A DNA stretch of 33,189 nucleotides from Prevotella sp. (GTDB lineage: Bacteria > Bacteroidota > Bacteroidia > Bacteroidales > Bacteroidaceae): contig JAFSKJ010000011.1 in the NCBI GenBank assembly GCA_017449025.1, positions 1 to 33,189 on the forward strand. Reading direction: 5' to 3'. This document shows, piece by piece, positions 15,743-23,516 of the stretch; the first letter of the stretch is position 1; every line of letters begins with the position of its first letter. A model generated the notes under the pieces. The model had not been told where the DNA came from, ran no database searches, and saw only the letters and a program-made list of their open reading frames with translations. The translations under genes were made by a program, and so were the position numbers.

Positions 15743-17257
15743 ATGAAAAAGATATATCAATTCCTCATCGCTTGTTCCGTATGCTGCTATACCACCGCAG
15801 CCCTCACAAGCTGCCAGGACAAGGACATCGAGCGCGAAGCCATGAAGCTGACGGCTCCCGATGCAGCACAGATAACAGGCCAGTTGAACGGCGACGACTA
15901 CACCTGGACATGGCCCGCACAGCAGGCTCAGATGCAGGTGACCATCTACCGCAACGGGACGCTCTCCTCGAGCGAGACCGTCAGCGGCAACAGCTTCACC
16001 CACAAGAGCGTGCCTACCAACGTACCCTTTGAGTATGTCTTCAAGCTCAAGGATGGCGGCAATCTCTCTACGGGCGTCATCAAGAGCTATATGCGCGAAG
16101 GCGCTACCAGCATCAGCGGTGTCTTCATGGCACAGTTAGACAAGGAAAACGGCTACGATGCCGTCGTGGCCTGGGCCAAGCCTGCCGCCGACGTCACCAG
16201 CGTCATCATCACCTATACCAACGGCGCTACCACCAAGACTCAGGAACTGTCCGGAACTTCCGACCAATTCATCATCCCCGACGTGAAGGACGGCGAGACG
16301 TGGACAGTCAGCCTCGTGGCCAAGAATGCCAAGGGCACCTCGCTCCCCACCTCCTACTCGCTGCGTATCGGTAAGACCGCCATCGGCTTCCTCAGCATCT
16401 ACGCTACACCTGAGCAGCTCGTTGAGCAGGGCGACGACGACGAGGCTTCGGCATGGCTCTGGCTGCACGACACCTACCCCACGGCTAAGTTCGTGCCCTT
16501 CACAAGCATCACTTCCACCGACGTGATTGAGCCCTACCGCGTGCTCTTCTGGCTCCGCGACCTCGAGAACGTCAGCGAAAGCGACGTGTGGAACATCCCC
16601 GCCGACGTCCAGGCTGCTACGCCTTTCATTCGCGAGTGGTACAAGGCTGGAGGCAGCATGCTCCTCTGGAGCCACGCCACCGTCTACGCAGGCCACCTCG
16701 GTCGCATCAACCTCGACGACATGAAGGGCAACGACCACGCCTTCGGCTTCGGTGGTGGCGGTATTAACAACGACGTGTGGAAGATGGCCGTCGAGCTGAA
16801 TCCCGACCACAAGTTCAAGAAGGATCACTCCTCGCATCCCATCTACAAGGGACTCGAGGTGGAGACCACGCCCGACACGAAGCTCATCACCTTCAAGGGA
16901 CCCGGCTGGACTGAGGACCACAACTGCCTATACTTCAACCTGCCTAGCCTCTGGACCGGCATCGGCAATCAGGAGGAGGCTTGCTACGCACAGTGTACAC
17001 AGGTCTACGGCATCTATCTCCTCGGCACCTGGGACAGCCAGATATGGTGGGTCAGCCAGATGAACGTCTGGGAGGCTCAGCAGGGCAACACCGACTTCAA
17101 GGGCACACTGCTCTGCATCGGCAACGGCGGCTGCGAGTTCTCCATGAAGAACGCCGACGGCACGCCCGACAAGAGCGCACACCCGCATAACAACATCTAT
17201 CAGGACAACGTGCTCACACTGGCCAAGAATTCTCTGGAATACCTCAAGACGAGATAA
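15743..17257 (+). CDS. DUF4960 surface glycan-binding lipoprotein
   Basis: A 504-residue lipoprotein (LTSC, Cys24). The ATG at 15743 is preferred over 15728 because it begins the standard MKKIY signal. Residues about 40-210 look like two immunoglobulin/fibronectin-type domains (SSSETVSGNSF, TTKTQELSG, TWTVSLVAKNAKG). From about 215 to the end is a DUF4960 domain rich in Trp (ASAWLWLHDTYP, LFWLRDLENV, GGSMLLWSHAT, GIYLLGTWDSQIWWVSQMNVW). In the B. thetaiotaomicron levan locus the gene at this position (BT1761) has this architecture and binds levan at the surface. It lies between susD and the lipoprotein GH32, fitting a surface complex that holds polymer for the enzyme. Confidence 0.85.
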   Translation: MKKIYQFLIACSVCCYTTAALTSCQDKDIEREAMKLTAPDAAQITGQLNGDDYTWTWPAQQAQMQVTIYRNGTLSSSETVSGNSFTHKSVPTNVPFEYVFKLKDGGNLSTGVIKSYMREGATSISGVFMAQLDKENGYDAVVAWAKPAADVTSVIITYTNGATTKTQELSGTSDQFIIPDVKDGETWTVSLVAKNAKGTSLPTSYSLRIGKTAIGFLSIYATPEQLVEQGDDDEASAWLWLHDTYPTAKFVPFTSITSTDVIEPYRVLFWLRDLENVSESDVWNIPADVQAATPFIREWYKAGGSMLLWSHATVYAGHLGRINLDDMKGNDHAFGFGGGGINNDVWKMAVELNPDHKFKKDHSSHPIYKGLEVETTPDTKLITFKGPGWTEDHNCLYFNLPSLWTGIGNQEEACYAQCTQVYGIYLLGTWDSQIWWVSQMNVWEAQQGNTDFKGTLLCIGNGGCEFSMKNADGTPDKSAHPHNNIYQDNVLTLAKNSLEYLKTR

Positions 17258-17285
17258 TCAGTCACATTCATAGTTACAGTTAGTT

Positions 17286-18851
17286 ATGAAGAAATCAAGG
17301 TTTTTCTTAACTGCAGTGATGGCAGCCGTCGTGATGACGGCTACCATTTCTGCTTGTTCAAGCGATGACCCGAAGCAGGATTACAACCCGCTCATCGACG
17401 ACCCCAAGGAGGAGCAGAAGCCCCAAGTGCCCGACGTATCTCCGACGGGCAGAAACGAGCTCTACCGCCCACAAATCCACTATACGCCCGCCCAGAACTG
17501 GGTCAACGACCCCAACGGTCTGGTCTACGCCGACGGCACCTACCACCTCTTTTACCAGTATAACCCCCAAGGCAACCAGTGGGGCAATATGTCGTGGGGC
17601 CACGCCACCTCGACCGACCTCATGCACTGGACGGAGCAGACTGTAGCTCTCACCCGCGATGAGCTGGGCGCCGTCTTCAGCGGTTCCTGCGTCATCGACA
17701 ACGCCAATACTGCCGGCTTCGGAGCAGGGTCCATGGTGGCACTTTACACCTCAGCCGGCGAAACGGGCGACGTGGCAGGCAAGCAGCAACAGAGCATTGC
17801 CTACAGCACCGACGGCGGACGTAATTTCACGCGCTATGCCAACAATCCCGTCATCAAGAACGACGACGACAACCTGCGCGACCCCAAGGTATTCTGGCAT
17901 GAGCCTACCCACAAGTGGGTCATGGCACTCGCCAAGGGCTGGAAGATGGGCATCGAGTTCTACGGCTCCACCGACCTCAAGTCGTGGCAGCACCTCAGCA
18001 CGTTCCACGTTCCCCTGTTTGGCCGCCCAAGCCTGCAGTGGGAGTGCCCCGACCTCATTCAGATTGGCAACGACTGGGTGCTCCTTGTCAGCGTCAACCC
18101 CGGCGGACCCTTCATTGGTTCAGGCATGATGTACTTCGTCGGACAGTTCGACGGCACTACCTTCACCGCCGAAGACCGCCAGTACCCCCTCTGGCTCGAC
18201 TATGGCATGGACAACTATGCCGGCGTCACCTGGAGCGGCACCGGCTCCCGCCGTATCATGATTGGCTGGATGAACAACTGGTCCTACAGCGGCGACGTGC
18301 CCTGCTCGCCCTGGCGCTCGGCCTTCACGCTGCCCCGCGAACTGGGCCTCACCGAGTACAACGGCCAGAAACTGCTGACGAGCACCGTCGTCAAGGAGGT
18401 TGACAAGATTGCCGCCCAGTGGTCAGAGCGCCTGTCGTTTCTGACGACAGGCGAGACAACCTTCCCCGCCAGCGACGCCTACCAGCTGCGCCTCGTCATC
18501 GGTCTCGACAGGAACACTACGGTCACACTGAGCAACTCGAAGGACGAAAAGTTCGTCTTCGACATCAATGCCGCCGCACGCACGCTCACCGCACACCGCA
18601 CAGCAACATCCGGCCGCACCAACTTCAACGGCAGCTTCTCCATACCCTCGATGCAGGCACCGCTCTCCGTCGATGGCAGCCGGGTGACGCTCGACGTCTT
18701 CGTCGACCAGTCCTCTGTCGAACTGTTCACCAAGGAGGGAACGCTGTCGATGACCAACCTCGTGTTCCCCTCGTCTCTCTACAACCAGCTTTCTGTCAGC
18801 GGAGCCGACTGTGAAGTACAGTTCCGCCCCCTGAACAGCATCTGGAAATAA
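17286..18851 (+). CDS. GH32 fructan hydrolase, surface lipoprotein (endo-levanase/inulinase type)
   Basis: A 521-residue GH32 enzyme. The lipoprotein signal ends ISAC (Cys24), followed by SSDDPK, an acidic tract like the Bacteroidetes surface-export signal, then an acidic, Pro-rich linker. The five-bladed propeller starts near residue 58 and has all three catalytic signatures: nucleophile D75 in WVNDPNG, transition-state D199 in LRDPK, and acid/base E253 in WECPD. A C-terminal beta-sandwich (about 375-521) contains DVFVDQSSVELF. By position and predicted surface location it corresponds to the endo-acting enzyme of the Bacteroides levan locus. Whether it prefers beta-2,6 (levan) or beta-2,1 (inulin) links cannot be told from these motifs. 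It is last in the susC operon; no terminator follows directly. Confidence 0.92.
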   Translation: MKKSRFFLTAVMAAVVMTATISACSSDDPKQDYNPLIDDPKEEQKPQVPDVSPTGRNELYRPQIHYTPAQNWVNDPNGLVYADGTYHLFYQYNPQGNQWGNMSWGHATSTDLMHWTEQTVALTRDELGAVFSGSCVIDNANTAGFGAGSMVALYTSAGETGDVAGKQQQSIAYSTDGGRNFTRYANNPVIKNDDDNLRDPKVFWHEPTHKWVMALAKGWKMGIEFYGSTDLKSWQHLSTFHVPLFGRPSLQWECPDLIQIGNDWVLLVSVNPGGPFIGSGMMYFVGQFDGTTFTAEDRQYPLWLDYGMDNYAGVTWSGTGSRRIMIGWMNNWSYSGDVPCSPWRSAFTLPRELGLTEYNGQKLLTSTVVKEVDKIAAQWSERLSFLTTGETTFPASDAYQLRLVIGLDRNTTVTLSNSKDEKFVFDINAAARTLTAHRTATSGRTNFNGSFSIPSMQAPLSVDGSRVTLDVFVDQSSVELFTKEGTLSMTNLVFPSSLYNQLSVSGADCEVQFRPLNSIWK

Positions 18852-19018
18852 CACTTTTTTTCTTGCACTTCCTGCACTTCTTGCACACGGCACTGACAAT
18901 CAGCATATTACGCGGCCGCAAACCTGACGGAACCTGCACTCGAACCTGCACCAGAACCTACACCCGCCGCAGTCTGATGCGCCAGGCTGAATGACTTTCC
19001 GCCTCCCGCCATTTTAAC

Positions 19019-19041
19019 ATTATTCCACGCTGTGGAATAAT
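19019..19041. repeat. Perfect 10-bp hairpin in the composite element
   Basis: ATTATTCCAC (19019-19028) and GTGGAATAAT (19032-19041) surround a 3-nt loop. The sequence resembles the GAATAAT palindrome in the GH2 promoter about 270 bases downstream, which shares GGAATAAT. Confidence 0.75.
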
Positions 19042-19044
19042 TGT

Positions 19045-19078
19045 AACGTGGCGGGTTTTGCCAAAAACCCGCCACGTT
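19045..19078. repeat. 15-bp perfect hairpin in the composite element
   Basis: The arms at 19045-19059 and 19064-19078 are perfectly complementary (AACGTGGCGGGTTTT on the left), with a 4-nt loop. Two T's end the right arm, and no longer T-run follows, so it is a poor terminator by itself but could still block read-through from the GH32 operon. Confidence 0.75.
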
Positions 19079-19292
19079 TTGCCAGAAACGCGGCGGGTTC
19101 TGGTCGTTGTGATGACATACGCCAGGAAATGCCGGGTTCAACAAGTGCAAGAAGTGCAGGTTATTTTTCTCTTACGCTACTATATGTCTTTATCCGCCCG
19201 TTTATTTACCCATATTGCCCCCTCTCCTTCCGCTCCACCCTTTGACGCTTTGCTTGCAACCATTACCATATAACATTTTTCACGGCAATTCC

Positions 19293-19324
19293 TTGGAATA
19301 ATCCGAATTATTCGCTATCTTTGC
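19293..19324 (+). promoter_or_regulatory. GH2 promoter with operator-like palindrome in its spacer
   Basis: TTG (19293-19295), a 20-nt spacer and TATCTTTGC (19316-19324) match the consensus well. GAATAAT (19296-19302) and ATTATTC (19307-19313) form a perfect inverted repeat that fills nearly the whole spacer, a position where a bound dimer would block polymerase. The first ATG is only 3 nt past the -7 element, so the transcript would be leaderless or start at the next in-frame ATG (19334). Confidence 0.7.
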
Positions 19325-19327
19325 CAC

Positions 19328-21766
19328 ATGAAAATGAAGAAGCTTTTATCTATAGTAACAATGATGCTGTGTACTTACAGCGGCATCACCGCACAGACAA
19401 GCCAGCTCTTTGATGACGGCTGGCAGTTTACGCGCAATGGGAAGACCGTCAGCGTCTGCCTGCCCCACGACTGGGACATCTGCGAGGGGCCTGACCCTGC
19501 TACCGGCGCAACGAAAGAAGGGGGCGGCTGGTTTCCGGGCGGCAAGGGCGAGTACCGAAAGACGTTCGCCACACCGAAAGGCGAGTTGGTAAGACTCCAC
19601 TTCGAGGGCGTTTACCAGCGGGCCGAGGTGTTTGTGAACGGCCAGAAGGCCGGTCAGCATGGCTACGGCTACACGCCGTTCACCGTCGACATCACCCCGT
19701 TCCTCTATAAAGACAAGCGACAGAACGAACTTATAGTGAAGGTTGACAACTCCGGGCAGCCCAACTGCCGCTGGTACTCAGGTTCGGGCATCTACCGCCA
19801 CGTGTGGCTGCAGACGTTGCCGGCCTTGCACCTCGACGAACGCGCCACCCGCATCTGGACGCCCCGTGTAGGCCCTGAGCAGGCAGAGGTACACCTTCAG
19901 GTGGGCATTGAGAACACTGGCCAGCAGGTCCGCCAGATTGACGTCATCGAGGTAACGTTCCTCGGGGGCGACTTCAAGCCCACCCCGCAGTCTGCAGAAA
20001 TGCGGAAGAGCTTCCTTGAGCGGCACAGGCAGTGTCCGCCCAACTCACTGGACTCATATAGCGAGGTCTTTACCATCGCCCAGCCGCACCTCTGGTCGCC
20101 GGACAGTCCCTATCTCTATGAGGCCGTTATCAAGCTGAAGGAGAACGGCCGGGTCACCGACGAGCGGCACATCAAGTTCGGCATCCGTTCATTCTCGTTC
20201 ACGGCCAACAAGGGCTTCGTACTCAACGGCAAGCCGCTGCTCATCAACGGCGCCTGCGTGCATCACGACGACGGCGTGCTCGGTGCCATGGCATTCGATG
20301 CCGCCGAGATCCGTAAGGTAAGGCAGATGAAGGAAGCCGGCTTCAACCTTATCCGCACCTCGCACAACCCCACCACCCGCGCCTTCCTCGACGCCTGCGA
20401 CTCCATTGGTATGCTGGTCATCGACGAGGCTTTCGACGGCTGGCGCTCGGCCAAAACACCGTACGACTACTCAACACTCATCGACTCGTGCTACCGCGAG
20501 GACATCCATGCCATGGTGCTGCGCGACCGCAACCACCCCAGCATCGTCTGCTGGAGCATCGGCAACGAGGTCATCGAGCGCAAGGACATCCGCGTCATTA
20601 CCACCGCCCGACAGCTGAAGAGGGCCATACTCGAGGCCGACGACACGCGCCCCGTGACCGAGGCACTCTGTGCGTGGGACAATGACTGGGAAATCTACGA
20701 CCCGCACGCCGAGGTGCTCGACGTGGTGGGCTACAACTACATGATTCACAAGCACGCCAGCGACCATCAGCGCGACCCCAAGCGCGTGATGTGGCAGACG
20801 GAGAGCTATCCGCGCGATGCCTTCCGCAACTGGGCGCTGACGCAGGACCATCCCTACATCGTGGGTGACATTGTGTGGACGGGCCTCGACTATCTGGGCG
20901 AGTCGGGCATCGGCCGCTACTACTACGAGGGTGAACGCCCGGGCGAGCACTACGTCAGCGGCGGACAGCCCGACTGGCACGGAGCCTACTGTGGCGACGT
21001 GGACATCACGGGATGGAGGAAACCGATAAGCCATTATCGGGAGATGCTGTGGAGAAGCCTCACCCACGACCCCTCTCCGAAGGAAGATGGGAGTATATAC
21101 CTTGCCGTACGCGAGCCCGACGGCTATCGCGGCAAGATCCGTGAGACGGCGTGGAGCGTGTGGCCCACTTGGGAGTCGTGGAACTGGCCGGGCTGGGAAG
21201 GCAAGCCCATCGACGTGGAGGTCTATACGAAAGCCCCCGAGGTCAAGCTCTATCTCAACAACCAGCTCATCGGCACCAAGGCCGTCAGTCGCGAAACGGA
21301 GTACAAGGCCGTCTTCACCATTCCCTACGCCCCCGGTACCCTCCGCGCAGAAGTAACCCTCCCTCACAGGGAGGGGCTGGGGGTGGGTCTTGTGGGTCTC
21401 TCCACCGCCGGCGAGCCTGCCCGTCTGCGCCTGACGCCCGACCGCCGTGTCATCACTGCCGACGGCCAGGACCTCTGCTTTATCACCGTCGAAGCAGTTG
21501 ACAGCGAGGGCCGCGTCTGTCCCGATGCCGCCATCCCCTGCGAGGCCATAGTGAAAGGCCAAGGCAGCTTGATCGCCTTCGCCTCTGCCGACCTAAAGGA
21601 CCGCGAACCGTACACATCGCCCCGCGTCACCACCTGGAAGGGCCGTGCCCTGCTTGTAGTACGCAGCTCTGACAAGCGAGGCCGTGCCCAGGTCAGCATC
21701 AGGAGCAGCCTGCCCACCGCCTCATTAACGATACAAGCCATAAGCCAAGACAACAAGTCAAAATGA
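19328..21766 (+). CDS. GH2 beta-galactosidase-like glycosidase
   Basis: An 812-residue exported GH2 enzyme. A signal peptide (about 1-22, ending ITAQ) precedes the jelly-roll domain (DDGWQFTRNGK, VCLPHDWDI, YRHVWLQ), an Ig-like domain and the catalytic barrel. Acid/base E414 sits in WSIGNEV and nucleophile E492 in WQTESYPRD. Two C-terminal Ig-type domains (DUF4982-like, EVKLYLNNQLIGTKAV; then RLRLTPDRRVITADGQDL) follow. The domain set is typical of Bacteroidetes beta-galactosidases, though beta-glucuronidase or related activity is possible. The 677-690 loop is encoded by a REP-like palindrome, and 'LTHDPSPKEDGS' near residue 580 may be a decayed copy. The GH29 gene starts 9 nt downstream. An ATG at 19334 could be the true start given the promoter's closeness. 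Confidence 0.88.
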   Translation: MKMKKLLSIVTMMLCTYSGITAQTSQLFDDGWQFTRNGKTVSVCLPHDWDICEGPDPATGATKEGGGWFPGGKGEYRKTFATPKGELVRLHFEGVYQRAEVFVNGQKAGQHGYGYTPFTVDITPFLYKDKRQNELIVKVDNSGQPNCRWYSGSGIYRHVWLQTLPALHLDERATRIWTPRVGPEQAEVHLQVGIENTGQQVRQIDVIEVTFLGGDFKPTPQSAEMRKSFLERHRQCPPNSLDSYSEVFTIAQPHLWSPDSPYLYEAVIKLKENGRVTDERHIKFGIRSFSFTANKGFVLNGKPLLINGACVHHDDGVLGAMAFDAAEIRKVRQMKEAGFNLIRTSHNPTTRAFLDACDSIGMLVIDEAFDGWRSAKTPYDYSTLIDSCYREDIHAMVLRDRNHPSIVCWSIGNEVIERKDIRVITTARQLKRAILEADDTRPVTEALCAWDNDWEIYDPHAEVLDVVGYNYMIHKHASDHQRDPKRVMWQTESYPRDAFRNWALTQDHPYIVGDIVWTGLDYLGESGIGRYYYEGERPGEHYVSGGQPDWHGAYCGDVDITGWRKPISHYREMLWRSLTHDPSPKEDGSIYLAVREPDGYRGKIRETAWSVWPTWESWNWPGWEGKPIDVEVYTKAPEVKLYLNNQLIGTKAVSRETEYKAVFTIPYAPGTLRAEVTLPHREGLGVGLVGLSTAGEPARLRLTPDRRVITADGQDLCFITVEAVDSEGRVCPDAAIPCEAIVKGQGSLIAFASADLKDREPYTSPRVTTWKGRALLVVRSSDKRGRAQVSIRSSLPTASLTIQAISQDNKSK
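21357..21390. repeat. REP-like palindrome in frame in the GH2 gene
   Basis: CCCTCCCT (21357-21364) and AGGGAGGG (21368-21375) form an 8-bp hairpin with a CAC loop, followed by GCTGGGGGTGGGTCT. It is translated as LPHREGLGVGL, in a loop of a C-terminal Ig-like domain. The GGAGGGGCTxGGG part resembles the arms in the regulator gene. Confidence 0.75.
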
Positions 21767-21775
21767 AAAGAACAC

Positions 21776-23512
21776 ATGAAACTTCCGTTAATCTTTAGCT
21801 TATTGCTGTTCTCGGCCTTATCGTCTAAAGCCGAAGTAGAGCCATGCGGCCCAGTACCCAGCGAGAACCAGCTGCGCTGGCAGGACATGGAGATGTATGC
21901 CTTCATCCACTACTCGCTGAACACCTATACCGACCAGGAATGGGGCTTCGGCAACGAGGACCTGAAGCTGTTCAACCCCTCCGGCCTCGACTGCCGCCAG
22001 TGGGCTCGCGTCTGCAAGCAGGCAGGCATGCGGGGCATCATCTTCACCGCCAAGCACCACTGCGGCTTTTGTATGTGGCCGAGTTCCTATACGGAGTATT
22101 CCGTCAAGAACACACCGTGGAAACAGGGCAAGGGCGACGTGGTGCGCGAGCTGGCCGATGCCTGCCGCGAGGAGGGGCTGAAGTTTGCCGTCTATCTCTC
22201 GCCCTGGGATAGGAATCATCCTGACTACGGCCGCCCGGAATACATTACCTACTTCCGCAACCAGCTGCGCGAGCTGCTGACACAGTACGGCGACATCTTC
22301 GAGGTGTGGTTCGACGGGGCCAACGGCGGCGACGGCTGGTATGGCGGAGCCAACGAGACGCGCCGCATCGACGCCAAGACCTACTACCAGTGGGCCGAGA
22401 CGTTCCGCATGATCCGTGAACTGCAGCCCCGCTGCGTCATCTGGAACGACGGCGGCGACCGCGGCGACCTGCGCTGGGTGGGCAACGAGGCCGGCAGCGT
22501 GGGCGAGACGAACTGGAGCATGCTCAACAAGGAGGGCAACGTCACGGGCGAGATGCTGCGCTTCGGACTGGAGGACGGCGACTCCTGGGTGGCTGCCGAG
22601 ACGAACACGAGCATCCGTCCGGGGTGGTTCTATCATGAGACGGAGAACGAAAACGTCAAGAGCCTGTCGAAACTGATGGACACCTATTATAAATCGGTGG
22701 GGCGCAACTCCTGTCTGCTGCTGAATTTCCCCATAGCCCCCAACGGCCGCATACACCCCACCGACTCACTGCGCGGCATGGCCTTCAAGAAGATGATTGA
22801 CGAGGTGTTCAGACAAAACTTGGCCTCACCCCCGCCCCCTCTCGCGGGGGAGAGGGGAGTAGTCAGTTATACCCTTGACATCAAGGAGGGGGCTGCCTGC
22901 AACCGCTTTGTGGTCGAGGAGGATATCCGCTACGGCCAGCGGGTTAGGAAGTTCTCGTTGGAGGCTAAAGTCGACGGGCAATGGAAGCCGCTGAAGGACG
23001 AACTGGTGGAGAAGGGCGACGGCCTGACTACCATCGGCCACCGCCGCATCGTCTGCTTCCCAACGGTCAAGGCCACCCGCCTGCGCTTCACCGTCCTCGA
23101 CGCCAAGTGCGCCCCCGTCATCAAGCGCATGGCCGTCTATCTGGCGCCCGACATCAGTCAGAATACACCTGACGCCGGTGAGAAGCATGCGTCAGACTAC
23201 TACATCTTCTTCGGAGCCGACAAGATGATGTTCGTCAACCTGGACAAGGAGGAGACCGTCACCGCTTTCCGCTACCTGCCCCCACAGGACTCACGCGCCG
23301 GACTCGTCACCCACTACCGCATATCGGCCACCACCGACTGGAACCACTGGGAGACGCTGGGCGAGGGCGAGTTCTCGAATATTGTCAACAATCCCATCTG
23401 GCAGACCGTGCGCTGCAAGCCTACCCGTGCCAAAGTCATCCGTGTGGAGGGACTGCGGCTGGCCGAGGGTGAGCGCATGGCCTATAGCGATATAGAGGTA
23501 ATAAAAGAGTGA
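21776..23512 (+). CDS. GH29 alpha-L-fucosidase with C-terminal carbohydrate-binding-like domain
   Basis: A 578-residue exported enzyme. A signal peptide (cut after about residue 20, SSKA) precedes a GH29 barrel (about 25-345) with family stretches MYAFIHYSLNTYTDQEWGFG, GIIFTAKHHCGFCMWPS and FAVYLSPWDRNHPDYG. The nucleophile is D180 in EVWFDGANGG. The remainder (about 365-578) is one or two beta-sandwich domains of the F5/8 or CBM32-like kind found in subfamily B enzymes, which cleave alpha-1,3/1,4-linked fucose. The linker at about 350-362 (ASPPPPLAGERG) is encoded by a REP-like palindrome. It starts 9 nt after the GH2 stop; an ATG overlapping that stop gives only an 11-codon frame. Removal of fucose would expose galactosides for GH2. 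Confidence 0.9.
   Translation: MKLPLIFSLLLFSALSSKAEVEPCGPVPSENQLRWQDMEMYAFIHYSLNTYTDQEWGFGNEDLKLFNPSGLDCRQWARVCKQAGMRGIIFTAKHHCGFCMWPSSYTEYSVKNTPWKQGKGDVVRELADACREEGLKFAVYLSPWDRNHPDYGRPEYITYFRNQLRELLTQYGDIFEVWFDGANGGDGWYGGANETRRIDAKTYYQWAETFRMIRELQPRCVIWNDGGDRGDLRWVGNEAGSVGETNWSMLNKEGNVTGEMLRFGLEDGDSWVAAETNTSIRPGWFYHETENENVKSLSKLMDTYYKSVGRNSCLLLNFPIAPNGRIHPTDSLRGMAFKKMIDEVFRQNLASPPPPLAGERGVVSYTLDIKEGAACNRFVVEEDIRYGQRVRKFSLEAKVDGQWKPLKDELVEKGDGLTTIGHRRIVCFPTVKATRLRFTVLDAKCAPVIKRMAVYLAPDISQNTPDAGEKHASDYYIFFGADKMMFVNLDKEETVTAFRYLPPQDSRAGLVTHYRISATTDWNHWETLGEGEFSNIVNNPIWQTVRCKPTRAKVIRVEGLRLAEGERMAYSDIEVIKE
22828..22860. repeat. REP-like palindrome in frame in the GH29 gene
   Basis: CCCCTCTC (22836-22843) pairs with GAGAGGGG (22850-22857), preceded by ACCCCCGC and followed by AGT. 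The hairpin codes for SPPPPLAGERG in the linker between the catalytic and the beta-sandwich parts. Confidence 0.75.
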
Positions 23513-23516
23513 GACC

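Larger units (their letters stand above)
18871..19160. repeat. 290-bp composite palindromic element with 16-bp terminal inverted repeats
   Basis: CCTGCACTTCTTGCAC (18871-18886) and its exact complement (19145-19160) bound a non-coding block between GH32 and GH2. Inside are three 12-bp direct repeats (GAACCTGCACTC, GAACCTGCACCA, GAACCTACACCC at 18930-18965), a 10-bp hairpin (19019-19041) and a 15-bp hairpin (19045-19059 with 19064-19078). A looser CCAGAA/TTCTGG hairpin follows. It looks like a MITE or a REP-type intergenic module. No gene is seen in the 476-base gap. Confidence 0.7.

Noticed and set aside
20471-21562. Minus-strand frame of 363 codons
   Set aside because: It lies wholly antisense to the GH2 gene with intact catalytic motifs, and its product has no recognisable domain.
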